Part shown: piece after piece, positions 34,660 through 46,981 of the stretch
Layout: each line of letters begins with the position of its first letter
Position numbering within the stretch: position 1 is the stretch's first letter
Origin: Albugo candida
Lineage: Eukaryota > Oomycota > Peronosporomycetes > Albuginales > Albuginaceae
Direction of reading: 5' to 3'
NCBI GenBank assembly: GCA_905220665.1
Contig: CAJNAR010000150.1
Location: 186,001 to 250,000 of the forward strand
DNA length: 64,000 bases
Notes under the pieces: model-generated
Database searches by the model: none
The model's input: only the letters and a program-made list of their open reading frames with translations
Told to the model about the DNA's origin: nothing
Program-made: the position numbers and the translations under genes

Positions 34660-35490
34660 CTAAACTCGGATCAACTTTTCGAAAAGAGTCAAGAGTTCCG
34701 GTTCCATACCATGAGTGATATAATGCTTAGTTGGAGTTCCATTCTGAAGTTCAAACTGATTCTTTCGGTCAACAACAACGTATCCAGACTGATAATGTAG
34801 CCAGTCCTTCAGTTCCTCTCCTTGTGATAGAAGGATTCTTGTAGAATGCCCTTAGTATTGTCTCCTTCTGCTACTAGGGTTGATTGAGGTCAGCCACCAT
34901 TGCACTCATTTCCCGAAAATGTGATCACCTGAAATACGGGACAGCTATGAGCCTTCTTAAAGCGTGAGTGATTCCCATGACATGGATGGTTGCTAGGCCT
35001 TGTCTTGAAACATTTCGATTTGGTCCTTCCATCCCTCGGAAAGCTTGCAACATAAGTCAGGCTTGTTGTAGGATGATATTTTTTAACACAACGCTTGCCT
35101 GTGACTGAGAATTTTCGAAGCTCTTTGATGACGAGAGGCGGTTCCTGATCACTCACTTCCAATAGCACAAAACTCGTCCTGATAAAAAAGACGATCAGGT
35201 TGGTGTTGAGATCGTCCAAAATACATTTACTACCATAAGTGTAGCCTTATACCGATCAGCCAGGCAGAATACTATCGCCACGTAAGAGCACCAAGCAGTA
35301 CTCGAAGCTGGCTTGCAACCTCGTGACGGGCGAACTAGCTACCCTACACAGCTAATACTTGGCTTGTATTCGGTCTGATGCCGGGTGCTCCCGAGTCATT
35401 CATACATACAGGCGATTACGATCCAGAGAATAAATTCACAAAAAACAAGACGCATACGAATTTCTGATGACCTCATTTTCTGCATAAAGC
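34660..35490 (-). pseudogene. decayed outer gene of the left arm, possibly once secreted
   Basis: Reading the minus strand from about 35468, an ATG opens MRSSEIRMRLVFCEFILWIV, which looks like a signal peptide but stops soon after. A 109-codon frame at 35219-34890 gives LIVFFIRTSFVLLEVSDQEP, VASFPRDGRTKSKCFKT and CPVFQ. After a GT...AG-like gap another frame reads AEGDNTKGILQESFYHKE, and after a frame change LKDWLHYQSGYVVVDRKNQF to a stop at 34660. The order of these pieces is kept in the other arm. The frame changes are not explained by plausible introns, so I call a pseudogene. The family is unknown. Confidence 0.5.
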
Positions 35491-35499
35491 TGTGACTCG

Positions 35500-36720
35500 A
35501 ATATGAGTGATATACTGCTATAGAAACAGACTACACCTATTAGTTGTGTGCATCTATTACTTATGGAGATCTAACCAAAACAAGCGCAGTACGGGGAAGA
35601 TCATCGACGCTATAGACAGTCTTCACTACAGTATCGAATCAGGCGGACGTGTCAAGTGTCCGCCTCATCGAAACAAATGCGCTTGTTTTCTTTGCTCTTA
35701 ATCAAGTCTATAGCGAGCCGATCAGACTCGGATCCCCAAGAATCTCCTGCTTTTCGACTGTTCGATATAATTCGCTAGCAAAACTCCCAAATCGATTCGT
35801 TGATGATGTAACAAAAGTATCTGCTGGCTCGAGGCCGAGCAATTGTGATCTTTCGTACAAAGATATCAAAAACGATAAAAATGTCATATAATGAATGGTT
35901 AACTTGCAAGACTTCTCCCTCAGAAAGAAGCGACAACGATTACTTTCTTATTTCAAGAAGCATCCAGACGTCTAGGTTTTGTTGCAAAAAACTCTCATCG
36001 AGACCCGATATGGGACTAGGTGACGCGTAAACAGAATACTCTTGCAGAGAACAAGTTCTGCAGTCAGGTGATTCAATTGCAGCTGCAAAAGTCAGGGTCT
36101 TTTGGCCAATTTCATATACTGATCAGACACATGCGAGAGAAGAACTAGAAAATACACATGACCACCAGTAAGGGAAGCTTTCAAGGTTATGGAATGGTAG
36201 GAATATGTAGGCGCTTCATAGGTGAGAACTGAGCCTATTTGTGGCAAGTGTCCCACAACATGAGCATATGCGTATTTGTATTCTTGTCTACTTTACAATC
36301 TGACCATTGTGTACAGTACACTTGAAATCGTACGGCTCTATGGTCGTTGTAGTCTACATGTATCAATCAACCATATGGTACATGGTTTCATGTGAGATAT
36401 TTACAAGAGCTATTTTACTATTTATTAACTTGTGGCAAACTAAGCTACATACCTTCAGTCTTGTGACTTGCGATTTTACAAGCTGGATAGTCTGCATCTA
36501 CTAAGTATTCACAAGGAGTAGCTTGAGCACTCAAACGTTGGTGGTTGACTGCCCGCTTCGTGATTTTCTATTTTGACGATGATTCTTATATTCTTTGCAA
36601 CCGAATGCGATATTGATGATCCACTATGAGTATTTTAGCATCAAGACGAACTCCTTCTCTGGATGCCATCGCATGCATTTGCTAGACCTTTGCCCTTGTC
36701 TGACTTTTCCCAATATTGAT
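35500..36720. other. stretch without a supported gene
   Basis: About 1.2 kb at the left edge of the region between the two arms. Short frames up to 80 codons show no family resemblance. The last part is the 3' flank of the minus-strand coiled-coil gene. Confidence 0.4.
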
Positions 36721-36721
36721 C

Positions 36722-38323
36722 TTAATCAAAATTTCCTACATTTTCTTCGAACATGAGATCGCTCTCATTTTTCTCCTCAAGTCTTTTCTCCAGTTGATTA
36801 CACCTCTCTTGGAGGATTTGTTTTTCAGCGCATAAAAGTGCGTATACTTCGTCAGGCAATTCATTTTGACGTGATAGCTGCAGCATTCGGACAGTTGTAT
36901 CACTGGAAAGATTCGATTGTGCATTCTGCTTGATTTCGTAATGCTCTCTAAGCTTTTCATTTTCTTCACGTAATTTTTGTGCAATGTTCTCTAGTATGCC
37001 TACTTTTTTTGTTAGCTCTAGAGCTTCGGCCTCTCGCTCCACAAGTCGAAGTAATTCTGATGATCTTACTTGTTCATAATTAGCATCATGTTCTGATACA
37101 GAGGCAGCAGGTGCAATGGTCGTTTCATGAAGGTCCTCGGCTCCCAACACATGTAGCATATCGTGATGTCTGATTTTCTCTAATTGTAACTCTTGGATTT
37201 GTTGTTTTTGAAGTACCACTTGTGCATCCAAGCTTTCCACCAAGCCTGTCAAAGAATTAACCTGCTCAATGTACTCAGATCTTTCTATCATCCATACTTT
37301 TGTAACTTCTTCGGAAGCATTGTTGGCGGCGTTCACTTCTCTCATTATGCTTCGGTGCTCTTTTCTCTGAATCGAATCAAGGAGATGCCGTTTCTCCTCC
37401 CTCCATACTTGGAGACGACTTGCCAAGCATTCCTCTGATTTCAATTCGCGTTCTTTCGCAGCTTGTAGTTCTTTTTGCGCATGAAAGTACTTGGATTGCC
37501 ATGGTATTGTAGTTGTCGTGTCACCCTACAGCAAGAGATATAAGAATGATCCAGTTATGTATTTCTTCTCATACTTCTGAGCTCTTGAGATGAGCACGAA
37601 GGCTTAGAAGAAGGGTCGTCAAGGACTTGATCGTATTGTTAAGATTTTCTATTCGCGAGGCCGCGTGGATGCATTTTTGTCCCAAAACTTTCATGTTCGT
37701 TTCATTCTCTACCTCTTTTTCCTCCAACTGCCGAATCCTCAGTAACAGCTTTTTATTGCTTCCCAGGAGATCTGAACATCTTCTTTCAGAAAATGAAATC
37801 TATGGCATAAAAAGAGTTCAACCCGCTAGCTTTCATTTGCGACTAATAACAACAAGAGACCTACACGTTGATATAAAGGACGAGTGTCCTCAAGATTGAC
37901 TGTTGTGCTGGAAGAAGAAACATCAAATTGTAATGTGTTACTCTCTTTCTCGTCGACAAGTTCGTTAGCCTTATAGCTTTCATTGTCCTGTTCAGAATAA
38001 CTGGATGTTTTGCCACGAGTAAAACTATCGAGTACATTCTCTTTTTTTGTGTCAGATCCAAGAGATTTTGACGCATCAGTTCTCTGCTGCAAAGTGGCCA
38101 GAAAATTTGTTTTTTTCTCGATTTGCATATTGCTCCTTCGTCGTGGAATCGTCATATCCTCTAGTGAATAATCAGAGAGAGAAAAGTTACGAATTTTCTT
38201 ATCCATCTTCGTGTCAGATTTTTCTGTCGACGGAACATTAAAGGAAACTACTCGTTTCGAAATGTCATCAGCACCAGCTTTGTCAATGCCAGTTTTTTTA
38301 GATTCAGTCTCGTATCTGAACAT
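36722..38323 (-). CDS. coiled-coil protein, function unknown
   Basis: Three exons on the minus strand, 38323-37865, 37799-37575 and 37525-36722, give 495 residues, all junctions in phase 0. Residues 1-153 are disordered, Ser/Lys-rich (RRRSNMQIEKKTNFLATLQQ). From about residue 155 the protein is almost continuously helical: LLRIRQLEEKEVENETNMKV, EEVTKVWMIERSEYIEQVNS, VGILENIAQKLREENEKLRE and ILQERCNQLEKRLEEKNE. The last residues are acidic. Such proteins are common at centrosomes, basal bodies and Golgi, and nearby genes include ciliary ones, but I cannot assign a family. The start is the first ATG of the open frame; an upstream exon is possible. Confidence 0.75.
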
Positions 38324-39894
38324 ATAATCCTGATTGCTGACGATTGTTTGTATTCTATGTGGAGAGGCATATAAAGACTTTTCGATATGTCAAGGATATT
38401 ATTTGCTTTGCTGCAGGTTAACAATAGAATCAAAGAAATTCAACACATGTAATTTGCTAAACTCCATTACTAGTAAGTAATTTGATTTTGAATATAGCTC
38501 TATTCTTGAACTCCTTTTTTCGCACAAATGTGAGGAATGTGTAAAGTCACCACCACCACCAAAGTCAAGCGCGTAATAATACTTCTGATGGCTCTACAAA
38601 CTACGTTGAGTTGTATGTCTTACTTGATCGTACCGCAATCGATATAAATGAGTCCTTTAATTGCAGTAAATGCTTAGCATCTACCACCTGCCGAGACTAC
38701 TCTACAAGTCTTTTCACCTTCTCCAATTTATTGTGGAACGAAATAAGCATTGCTTGACTTTCCTCTTTCTCCTCCGTTATCTGCATTACCGGAAGCAGTG
38801 CTGCTATCTTCCAATAATCAGTGAAGCGGACTACTCAAGCGTTGCAACTGTTGTCTCCAGCAAAGAAGGTCCTGCAAGCTATCAATCACTGTATGAAGAA
38901 GCAGCTTTGTCAAGTAAGTGACGATCCACTCTATACCGATAACTCGACCAATTTATTCATACAAGGCTTATATAGTGAAATGCTGTTTCGGCAGATACTT
39001 ACAATGCGGAGACTTGGGATAATGCAAATACCGCAGCTTAGGGACTGATAACGGATGGCGTGGTTACTTGATCTCAGTAATTGATGTTCCCATGGAGTTG
39101 CTTTTGTAGTGCCTGAGTCATGCATATGCATGACCAAAGCCATTCCAAATTTTGCAACCTATTCATTTGCGTCATCAGCATTCTTTACGCCTCCAACAGC
39201 GCTTTCTCTTCCTTCTGGCACTATGATCTCTCTCCTTAGTCGTTTGATCCTATTTTTTGGCGTCGTATTTTCTTCTCTCCGCTGCAGGAGAATACCTATA
39301 GCTTATAGGAGCGGCGATCACACTTCGATTGAGCCAATATCACGAAGCTTTTAGGTCGTTATTGCTGGCACCTTCATTCGTGCCCATGCAAAGTATGACC
39401 CTATTGGACCGTCTCTAAACGCTGTAACAGCACGTGCATCCCCATCAATAAAAGTAGGATAGGGATAAGTCACGGGAGGTGAGCTATCTCGGCCTCCCAG
39501 CCTCAGTCAACGCATACGATAGCGACGACGAATTTGGTTCCTACATAAAATGTCAAGATACCACACACAGCCTTCATCGTGTGTAAGCGTGATTGTGACT
39601 GTGTTGTAAGGCTTCTTTGAATCGCGTGAAATGCACGTAGCCAGAGTTACAAAAATTGACGAGACTTGGTGTGTGCTTGAAATTGTGCTATTCTCATCCT
39701 CGTAAAGTCGAGGATTAGCATAAAATCCTCGTATCCGCAGTCGTGATCAGATTATTAAAAAATGGCAAAAATATTATCATGTGATAAATCATGAGATCCC
39801 AAACACTTATCTGCGCAGCTTGAGACTACTTCCAACAGTGATTTATCAACAGACGATCATCGAGTTGATAGATTTGAGCGCGATCATGCATTAT
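38324..39894. other. intergenic region with possible short exons
   Basis: Plus-strand frames at 38670-38921 (EADYSSVATVVSSKEGPA) and 39130-39230 (FCNLFICVISILYASNS, hydrophobic) have some protein-like character, and a GTAAGT donor follows the first at 38911. I could not join them into a consistent gene. A small spliced gene or a relic is possible. 39360-39890 shows nothing. Confidence 0.35.
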
Positions 39895-42800
39895 TCAGTG
39901 GCACATATAGCTTTCAGCTGCAATGACATGCTCAACATGCGATTTTGCTGACCAACTACGAACATAAGCTGCAAACACAATCAGCTGTCGTATGAACCAT
40001 AACAATATTACGACTGAATTGATTGTAATAAATGCATCGCCAATGCCGTATCGAGTAGATGTGCTCATGTTCGTTGTGCTCAAAAACGCAAAAGCAAGAC
40101 TGTGATTTATAATCATCAAAGTTTCCAAAATATAAATAGCTTTGACCATAAGCGCATCGGCGTATGGATTAAAGGAGAAAACTGCTATAAAATATGACAA
40201 CCGCAACAACATGACTGCCACCATTTGACCGGGGTCGTTGTCGAAAAATCCGACACAGATTCCCAATGTTATCTGAAATACACCAATGATGATAAAAAAC
40301 ATCCGACTACGATATGTCAATTCACTGTACAGACTTCCCCATAATGCCAACATATTATCCTCGCGAAGGTCGGTCTCAGTAGCATGCATAATGACATAGC
40401 CGGATATAATCAATCCTCCAATACATACAACTAGCACGAGTGCTATTGCCACAAATAGAGCAGGATAGATTTCTCCTGCTATGTATTCCATCGACATTTC
40501 AAAAGAAGCGTACATGCTGATCGGAAAAAGCGAACAATACCAAAACAAGATGCACAAGCCAGCCGTACGAATGGATATTCTTCGATAGGGGGAATTGGAC
40601 GTTTGCATGAACTTGGCTTCTTTGTCAGAATGGTATTTGGCGCACAGATTGAAAAGGCAGAATGCCACGAGTAGTGTCGCAAAGACAATCGAGAAGCCAA
40701 TCAGAGCCTCGTAGAGAATTTTGTCTTCATGTATTGCTAAACGATCCCCGAATGAGACGATGCCACCCAATATCAGCTGTTGCAAGCGTCGAGTAATATG
40801 GCCTCTATTCAGGCCCAAGTCTGATTGGATTAAGAGCCCAGTCCAAGCAAAAGAGTCGGTGTATTCCCATACAAAGTAAGGTGTTTTCAAGAGTAGGAGC
40901 TGAGACACCGAGCTCATTTGTTGAAGATATCCAATATAGTAGATCAATTCCCACGAGTTCGGTGCCCAAAAGGCATTCTGCCAGCACAAAGAGCGATCCG
41001 TTAAAACAAAATGGAAAAATAACAAGAATGCAACCGTTATACCAGCGAAGGTAGAGGCTGCATACTTGATAACCTTTTGGATCATTCGTTCGCTCTGCGA
41101 CAGCTCGCTCGGTAGTCCGTCATCAGTGGGAAATCGATTGCGTCCCCCAATTACAATGACCTCTGGATTTATACCTTCCGTCTGAGCTTTTTTTATAAGT
41201 GGTGTACCACGCACATACATACGCAAAGAGGGTGAACTTGATTCTTGTGCTGGTGCGCTCACTGTCGTCTTGATGTCTAGAACCGTGACCTCAGCTTTGT
41301 CTCTTGTTTTAACGCGGTTCGGCAATGACTCCGTTACTAGCGGATTTTCCGCTTTGCTTGCATTATACAAAATCACATCACGCTGATTTGCACTCTGAAT
41401 CGCTGGTGGTTTCCTCAGCCTCAGATTGAGATGTGCTGAGCTCGACGTACTGGACTCAATCGCAACCTTGGGCATTATTCCAGTTGTATTATTTTGACTC
41501 CTTGCCTCATGTGGAGGCTGGGTGGTTTCGTCATCGCCATACGAGTCTTGTGTATCGACGATCAGACGTGAGTTGCTCGGAAGCTCTTCAACGCTTGGCG
41601 TAGGTTTTGAGTTCAGAATCTCTGGCAGACCAGACTCTGTTTCCAAGCTGTTCAAAGGTTGGATTTTGCCACTTTCCCTAGTCAGTGTGTTTGCTTCCAT
41701 ATCAATGAGTGTGGATGATGGGTTCGATACGTTCAAAATAATATTTTCTGATACCGTATTATCAGCTGCATCCCGAAAGGGAGAGATCACCGCAGTTTTA
41801 GCTGTTGATGCATTATCCAATGTTGGATTTGGAGCTAGATTGACTGGATTCGAGCCAAGTTTTCCATCTAGTACTATGTTGCCGAGGATCAAATTGTCCG
41901 CATCTACCGAAGCGTCCCTCTCATCAAAGCCTTCTGAATGGTTACCGTTATTCGTGTTTGGCAGAGGAGATCGTGTTGCGGGCCAATCTGGATTCTGAAG
42001 ATTTGATCCATCTGACCCTATTGATAACAAACTCGGCTTTTGAATTTGCGGTTCGGTCGGATTTCTTGCTTTGCTTTCGAAAGGGTGCGCTGCCGTTTCC
42101 ACGGGTTCTGGTCCAGAGATTAAATCTTCAATTAAATTGCCCGTTCCTTTTATTGCGCGCTGATTTTGGTCGTTATGGTCAGTAATCACAGGTAACTCTT
42201 TCTCACGCGGAAGTACCTCTGCCACATAAGAAATTGAAACTGCTGGTGTAGTTGACACGCTGGATGATATTGGGGAAGGAAGCAAAGGTATGGGCGGCGT
42301 CGGTGAAGTAATGATACCAGATAGGATGGACCTTCTTTCATTACTAGAGCCAGCATCTACTTCCTGAGATTCGATGTTCTTGTCTATCGAATTCGAACTT
42401 GACTTTGTCGGTGATATTGACGTTTCAAGTGGGATTGTAGGAGTCTGCTCGTGTATCCCATAATACAGGCCTTGAATGGGATTGGCACGTGGCGGCGAAG
42501 ACGAAGTTGATTTTATCGTTGACTGAGGAGGTTTACCGAGCGATGGTATTGCATCAGGCACATCTAAGAGTGATTTCGTCGGATCAGATGACAAAGCGGA
42601 TATGTACGAAGATACTGACTGCTCAGTAGGTGAATTGATGACTGGAGCTATACTGGTACCCAACAATTTTTTTGTCGTTTGCGCGGGACTCGACGTGAGT
42701 TCATTTATAGAATTAGGTTCTGTGGCTGTATTTATTGTATGACTTTGCTCTGTATTTTCTGTTCTTCCTGAATATTTCTGGCTTGCATTGCTAAATGATG

Positions 42801-43329
42801 ACTCGGAATGTGTCTCTATCGGCGTGTTACTCAGATATGTTTTGAGCGGTGTGATGCTAGTGGTGATGCTTTCTGGTGGATTTTCGATCAATTGAGGTAC
42901 CACGCTACCCAATGGCGACTTTTTTACAGTGTCAGAAATTACTCCCAATTGTACCACAGGGTCTTCTTCAATCTGATTTCTGGGCCCAACTTCATTGGCA
43001 GTGGTGTAGTCCAGCGTGGTCGAAGATCCATTATTAGGTGCCGGAATATCTTGCGTTATTTCATTCGCCTCTGGGTGCTTCAATAACTCATTGGGTTTGA
43101 TGTTTGGGATAGACGGCTGTTCTGGGACAGTTCTCTCCGTAGCCTTTTCGGTCTCGTCATTATATGATTTTGGAAACGAAGAATCAGGAGGACCAAGAAG
43201 ATTTAACGAGCTCGGTTCTTCGACTCTCTCACTGTTTTCGTCTATAAAGTCTAAAAGAGCAACCCTGCCGTGTACGAAACGTGCTGCATAATATATCTGA
43301 TGGCAAAGAAGCCACAAGACATGATTCAT
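39895..43329 (-). CDS. TRP/Flc-like multi-pass membrane protein with long Ser/Pro-rich N-terminal region
   Basis: Intronless frame of 1144 residues on the minus strand. The first about 25 residues are moderately hydrophobic (HVLWLLCHQIYYAARFVHG) and may be a signal or anchor. Residues about 35-740 are low complexity, rich in Ser, Thr, Pro and Asn, as in a cell-wall-facing or glycosylated stalk. The last 400 residues hold about eight or nine membrane helices, for example FAGITVAFLLFFHFVL, LIGFSIVFATLLVAFCLF, ALFVAIALVLVVCIGGLIIS, FFIIIGVFQITLGICVGFF and INSVVILLWFIRQLIVFAAY. Spacing and the motif LRLSYFIAVFSFNPYADA resemble the TRP-like domain of fungal Flc and related protist proteins. Possible role: ion or FAD transport or surface sensing. 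The family assignment is tentative. Confidence 0.75.
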   Translation of the reverse strand: MNHVLWLLCHQIYYAARFVHGRVALLDFIDENSERVEEPSSLNLLGPPDSSFPKSYNDETEKATERTVPEQPSIPNIKPNELLKHPEANEITQDIPAPNNGSSTTLDYTTANEVGPRNQIEEDPVVQLGVISDTVKKSPLGSVVPQLIENPPESITTSITPLKTYLSNTPIETHSESSFSNASQKYSGRTENTEQSHTINTATEPNSINELTSSPAQTTKKLLGTSIAPVINSPTEQSVSSYISALSSDPTKSLLDVPDAIPSLGKPPQSTIKSTSSSPPRANPIQGLYYGIHEQTPTIPLETSISPTKSSSNSIDKNIESQEVDAGSSNERRSILSGIITSPTPPIPLLPSPISSSVSTTPAVSISYVAEVLPREKELPVITDHNDQNQRAIKGTGNLIEDLISGPEPVETAAHPFESKARNPTEPQIQKPSLLSIGSDGSNLQNPDWPATRSPLPNTNNGNHSEGFDERDASVDADNLILGNIVLDGKLGSNPVNLAPNPTLDNASTAKTAVISPFRDAADNTVSENIILNVSNPSSTLIDMEANTLTRESGKIQPLNSLETESGLPEILNSKPTPSVEELPSNSRLIVDTQDSYGDDETTQPPHEARSQNNTTGIMPKVAIESSTSSSAHLNLRLRKPPAIQSANQRDVILYNASKAENPLVTESLPNRVKTRDKAEVTVLDIKTTVSAPAQESSSPSLRMYVRGTPLIKKAQTEGINPEVIVIGGRNRFPTDDGLPSELSQSERMIQKVIKYAASTFAGITVAFLLFFHFVLTDRSLCWQNAFWAPNSWELIYYIGYLQQMSSVSQLLLLKTPYFVWEYTDSFAWTGLLIQSDLGLNRGHITRRLQQLILGGIVSFGDRLAIHEDKILYEALIGFSIVFATLLVAFCLFNLCAKYHSDKEAKFMQTSNSPYRRISIRTAGLCILFWYCSLFPISMYASFEMSMEYIAGEIYPALFVAIALVLVVCIGGLIISGYVIMHATETDLREDNMLALWGSLYSELTYRSRMFFIIIGVFQITLGICVGFFDNDPGQMVAVMLLRLSYFIAVFSFNPYADALMVKAIYILETLMIINHSLAFAFLSTTNMSTSTRYGIGDAFITINSVVILLWFIRQLIVFAAYVRSWSAKSHVEHVIAAESYMCH

Positions 43330-46300
43330 GATGAATATTCAATATAAGCAAGTATATAAATGACGTATAAACGAGTATACATAGACCTTGTGCACATGCG
43401 TCATCTTGGTGGCTCGCAGATGCACGTGTACACTCAGCGTTTGAATCATGGTTGCAAGGGCTGAGTCATTCTGATTTTGAATAAGTAACAGCTGGCGTCG
43501 ACGAAACTTACTGTCATTCGCTATATTTACGCATCGAGGCCAGATTGTTGAATTTATAAAGCGCCTCAACGGGCAATTAGTGACTATATACGTACGAGCC
43601 ATAAATTCCGTAAGTGCGGATTACTCAGGCAACAATGGATACACGGATTGATGTCCAACTGTATCTGCAACATCGTAAAATTCTCAGTTTGATTCTTCAT
43701 ATCAGCCGGCGGTCCTGGCTAGTTTACGCGTGAATTCAAGACACTAACATTCTCCTGAACCTCATACGATCAGTATCACTAATTATGTCTGTATAATTAT
43801 AGTGGCGAAAACCTTTGAGAGCTCAACATAAATGGTAAAACGCGTTCGAGATAAATTGATTGGTGGCGTTGTTCAATCTCAAATGTTAATGGTGTTTTGC
43901 TGATCATGTCAAGCTTCTCCTATCTGAACAAGGACACCGACCAAACATTGCATTTAATGATTTTACAGATCGAAGCGCTGCCTGACACACTACAAAAGGT
44001 GCGCCTTATAGTTTCACGAATATGGATTGCCTTAAGAGGCCTGCCGCTGGATTTGCATCGAGATCTTACTTCATCCAGCTAATGGTTAAGATGTTCTGCG
44101 ACGAAGAATGGCCAACACAAATATACGGTCTGAATAGCTGCTTTCAAGCCATCAGAATATGTGATAGAAGCAAGAGATCCTGTTCCAATATTCAACGAGT
44201 CTGATGAAAACATCAATGCAGAACAGTGTACAAACGTCCACTAGGCATAACAACGCAAATGGCGAGGTCTCAAAGGCCTGGAGATGAACTTCTGGTAACA
44301 GTAGATCTTTGATTTAGGGTGTCGACAATTCGCGCAATTAGGCACGTTTCTTGGGTTATAGTTCCCTCACGTGCCATCTCCTAATCAAAGCGGCTGGAAG
44401 CGATCGTTATTGAACATGTCATATTCATCAGAAGTACAGCAAGTAATGAAAGGTATCGTCCTTAGCTCAAGACAGGTGCAAGAGTGTAGGGATTAGTCTT
44501 TTGTAAGCGGGAACGCTCGCCTATGCCACCACATGTAGTCACAATTGAAATAGCATGGTGAAAAATGTCGACGATAAAGAAGTAAAGTTAGATACTTGGC
44601 TCGTTATCCTTGAATTGTAGATTGTCACGGCTGAAAACGTTTTGGTGGAGATAAACAAAAATGACCACATACAATTGCGTTTGCAAACATATATATGTAT
44701 CAAAGTCATGCCCGGCACATCAAGAACAGGCATCATTTGCGCGGGTATATTCAGAGTATAAGGCAACTGGCCGAAATTCTTACAAAAGCATTAAGGAGAA
44801 GATAAAATTCCAGCTTTTTGGCGAAAGTCGAAGATTAGATATGCCATTTGGCGAACGTTGTCGGGCGAGATGGGACATAAGAAGCTTCGTTTACGCTAGC
44901 ATCACTCAAAATGCTTTTAACATTATTTATTGGCTGGTGCTAGCGCTCAAAACGCTCAATCTCTTCTCTTCGAGCAGCGGGGCATAAATTTAGTCGGACG
45001 CGCAACAACCAAACACACAAAACACACCAATGACCAGTCTTCGTCATTTGGATGAAATTGCAAATGTCGTGAAAATTTGTAACAGTACTCAAGCGATTGG
45101 TTCCCTTCGCTGATAAAGTGGCAGTATTGGTAACTGGCCTTCCTGTTATAAGTATATGAAATTGGGACTCTACGAATTCGATACAGCTAAGAAGAGATGA
45201 CATGCAAAAATTTTTGCGCGACGTACGCATTCTATTGAAATCTAGTAGCAGTTAACTGCACCCCTCACGAGACTTTGCAGACGGTACCATTGAGACTTTT
45301 GACAGGTCAGCTTTGCTGGTGGAAGGGCTCGGTGGTAAGAAAAGAATAGGTTTTCCACTTATTAAATGTTCAAATATGAAGCTGACGTGCTCTAAAAATC
45401 TAATTATATGAATGGGGCTGAACGTACGTGTATATTTCCAAAGGAATTCTGGTCGATTTATCGCTGGTTCTATATTTCTCCAATTGTGTATTCTACTGAA
45501 GCATTCAGCAATATGAAAGTCAGATACGTTGTCGAAAGAATCAGGCTGGTTCGGAGGGATCCAATTGATTTGAGCTTAAGCATACAAAAGTTTGTCCATG
45601 TTGGATATAGTGTCGAATAATGCAGAAAGAGAGCACAGAAGATGTAAATATTGCAATCTTGCTTTCCAGTGTATTCATTTGGATACAGTTCTGGTAATCC
45701 AACGTTATCAACATCCACATACACATTTTTATATACGCGAGGCGATCACGTTGTGTGTAATCCCCCACGCTCTTCCCGCGCTGATAATGGAATTCGAAGA
45801 GTCTAGTACATGCGGCTTACGTTCCGCAAAAGATTATACATCGAAACTCGACAACTTTCAGCTATTTCGGTGTGAAGGAATGGAATGACAAAATGACAAC
45901 CGCACGAGCTACTGCTTCTTAGATATAACTTGGTACGTTTGTAAATGTCCAGAATTTCCTACTGTGATCAAATATTGCGATGCGGAATGGTGCAATCGAA
46001 GTACACAAGCTCGGAGACTCCATATGTCGAAGTCTGTCACTCGAAATATTTATATTACGACACGTCGACGATAAGCTTACCCATATACCCATTGCATGCG
46101 CATAATAACGAGTCCGCATGGATAGATTATTGTCTTCCACATTCTGAGGTTATTCCAGAGAAAGCGCGCTGAATATAAATGATCTGAACATCTTCCAAAT
46201 TTAGACACACACATCCCTCTCTCGGATTTAGGCAGCATATTGCTGCAGTCAAGGCTTGGCTAAATATAATCGTAATGTAAATGTACTACTCAGTTTCTAG

Positions 46301-46351
46301 ATTGAATCACAGTGTCATCAAGATTCATTTGTGCAATAAACTCGGTAAAGC
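43330..46351. other. 3-kb stretch without a supported gene
   Basis: Upstream of the TRP-like gene on one side and of CEP19 on the other, so it holds both promoters. Frames of up to 108 codons were inspected on both strands and show no domain, no consistent splicing and no clear repeat. A weakly coding-like frame near 44661-44987 is Lys/Cys-rich without family features. Confidence 0.4.
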
Positions 46352-46981
46352 ATGCGGCTTTTGACTCAGCGATTAGCACTTCAGTACAGACCTCCTATGC
46401 TGGTTATTGAATACGCTGTTTTAAGTGAGTGCGGATCAAAAAAGCTGTATCAACACGATATTTCACTCGAAGTACCACTGCGTTGCATTTATGATATGTC
46501 TGAATCTTTGAATGCAGGGGCTGGCATTACTGTAAGTCAGCTTTTATCAATCCACAACTCTACCCACTAGTACTATCAATTGATGTATGTAGTCACTGGC
46601 AGATAAACTAAGGGTGGAACACGCACACGTGTGCGGGCATGGGCAAATCTCGACACAGCAAGTACGTTCTTTAGTCAGCAAGTCTGAATAGCCTTTTAGA
46701 TCAGCTTGTTTTTTTAGTTAGTAAGGATGCTGAAGATGTTGTATAATGCACTCGCAGAAGAAATAGATTCCGAGAAAAAAAGATCAAGACAGCTGACTCC
46801 CGAGCTGCCTTGTGCCGATTATAATAACGTTTCCGAGGCACAGCTGGTTTTTGTCAAAAATCGTATGGATACCGCTTTCCAAAGACACGAAGTTCGGCCA
46901 GGTGATGATAATTACGTTTACGATAAGCGGATTGTTTATGATTCAGTGCAAACGCCTTCCGACTGGGATGACGAGATATGA
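46352..46981 (+). CDS. CEP19: CEP19-like centrosomal/ciliary protein
   Basis: Three exons, 46352-46531, 46593-46661 and 46718-46981, give 170 residues (human 163-167). The N-terminus LALQYRPPMLVIEYAV matches the CEP19 start (FQPPAIILIYE in human). The middle exon gives SLADKLRVEHAHVC, then LVRMLKMLYNAL. The C-terminal signature VFVKNRMDTAFQRHEV, then PGDDNYVYDKRIVY and SDWDDE, matches the human KRKSIMDELFEKN, NFVYDIEVEFP and CGWDTE pattern. CEP19 recruits RABL2 and IFT-B to the basal body for ciliary entry. The protein is only visible after removing two introns of 61 and 56 nt. Confidence 0.85.

Larger units (their letters stand above)
26832..35500. repeat. left arm of a large inverted duplication
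   Basis: Matches 51010-59776 in opposite orientation. From 26832 to 30700 the coordinate sum with the other arm is constantly 86608, so there are no net indels over 3.9 kb. It is 86618 beyond the two lesions in the large unknown gene. Protein comparison gives two differences in 312 residues for PEX5 exon 2. From about 34660 outwards similarity drops to an estimated 75-90% with indels, but homology is still visible at 35480 (a shared cgtcttgt-x-ttgtgaatttatt phrase). Confidence 0.9.

Noticed and set aside
34597..34800. A 67-codon plus-strand frame repeated at 52024-51821 (-)
   Set aside because: The opposite strand has the more protein-like reading (QSGYVVVDRKNQF...) and belongs to the decayed outer gene.
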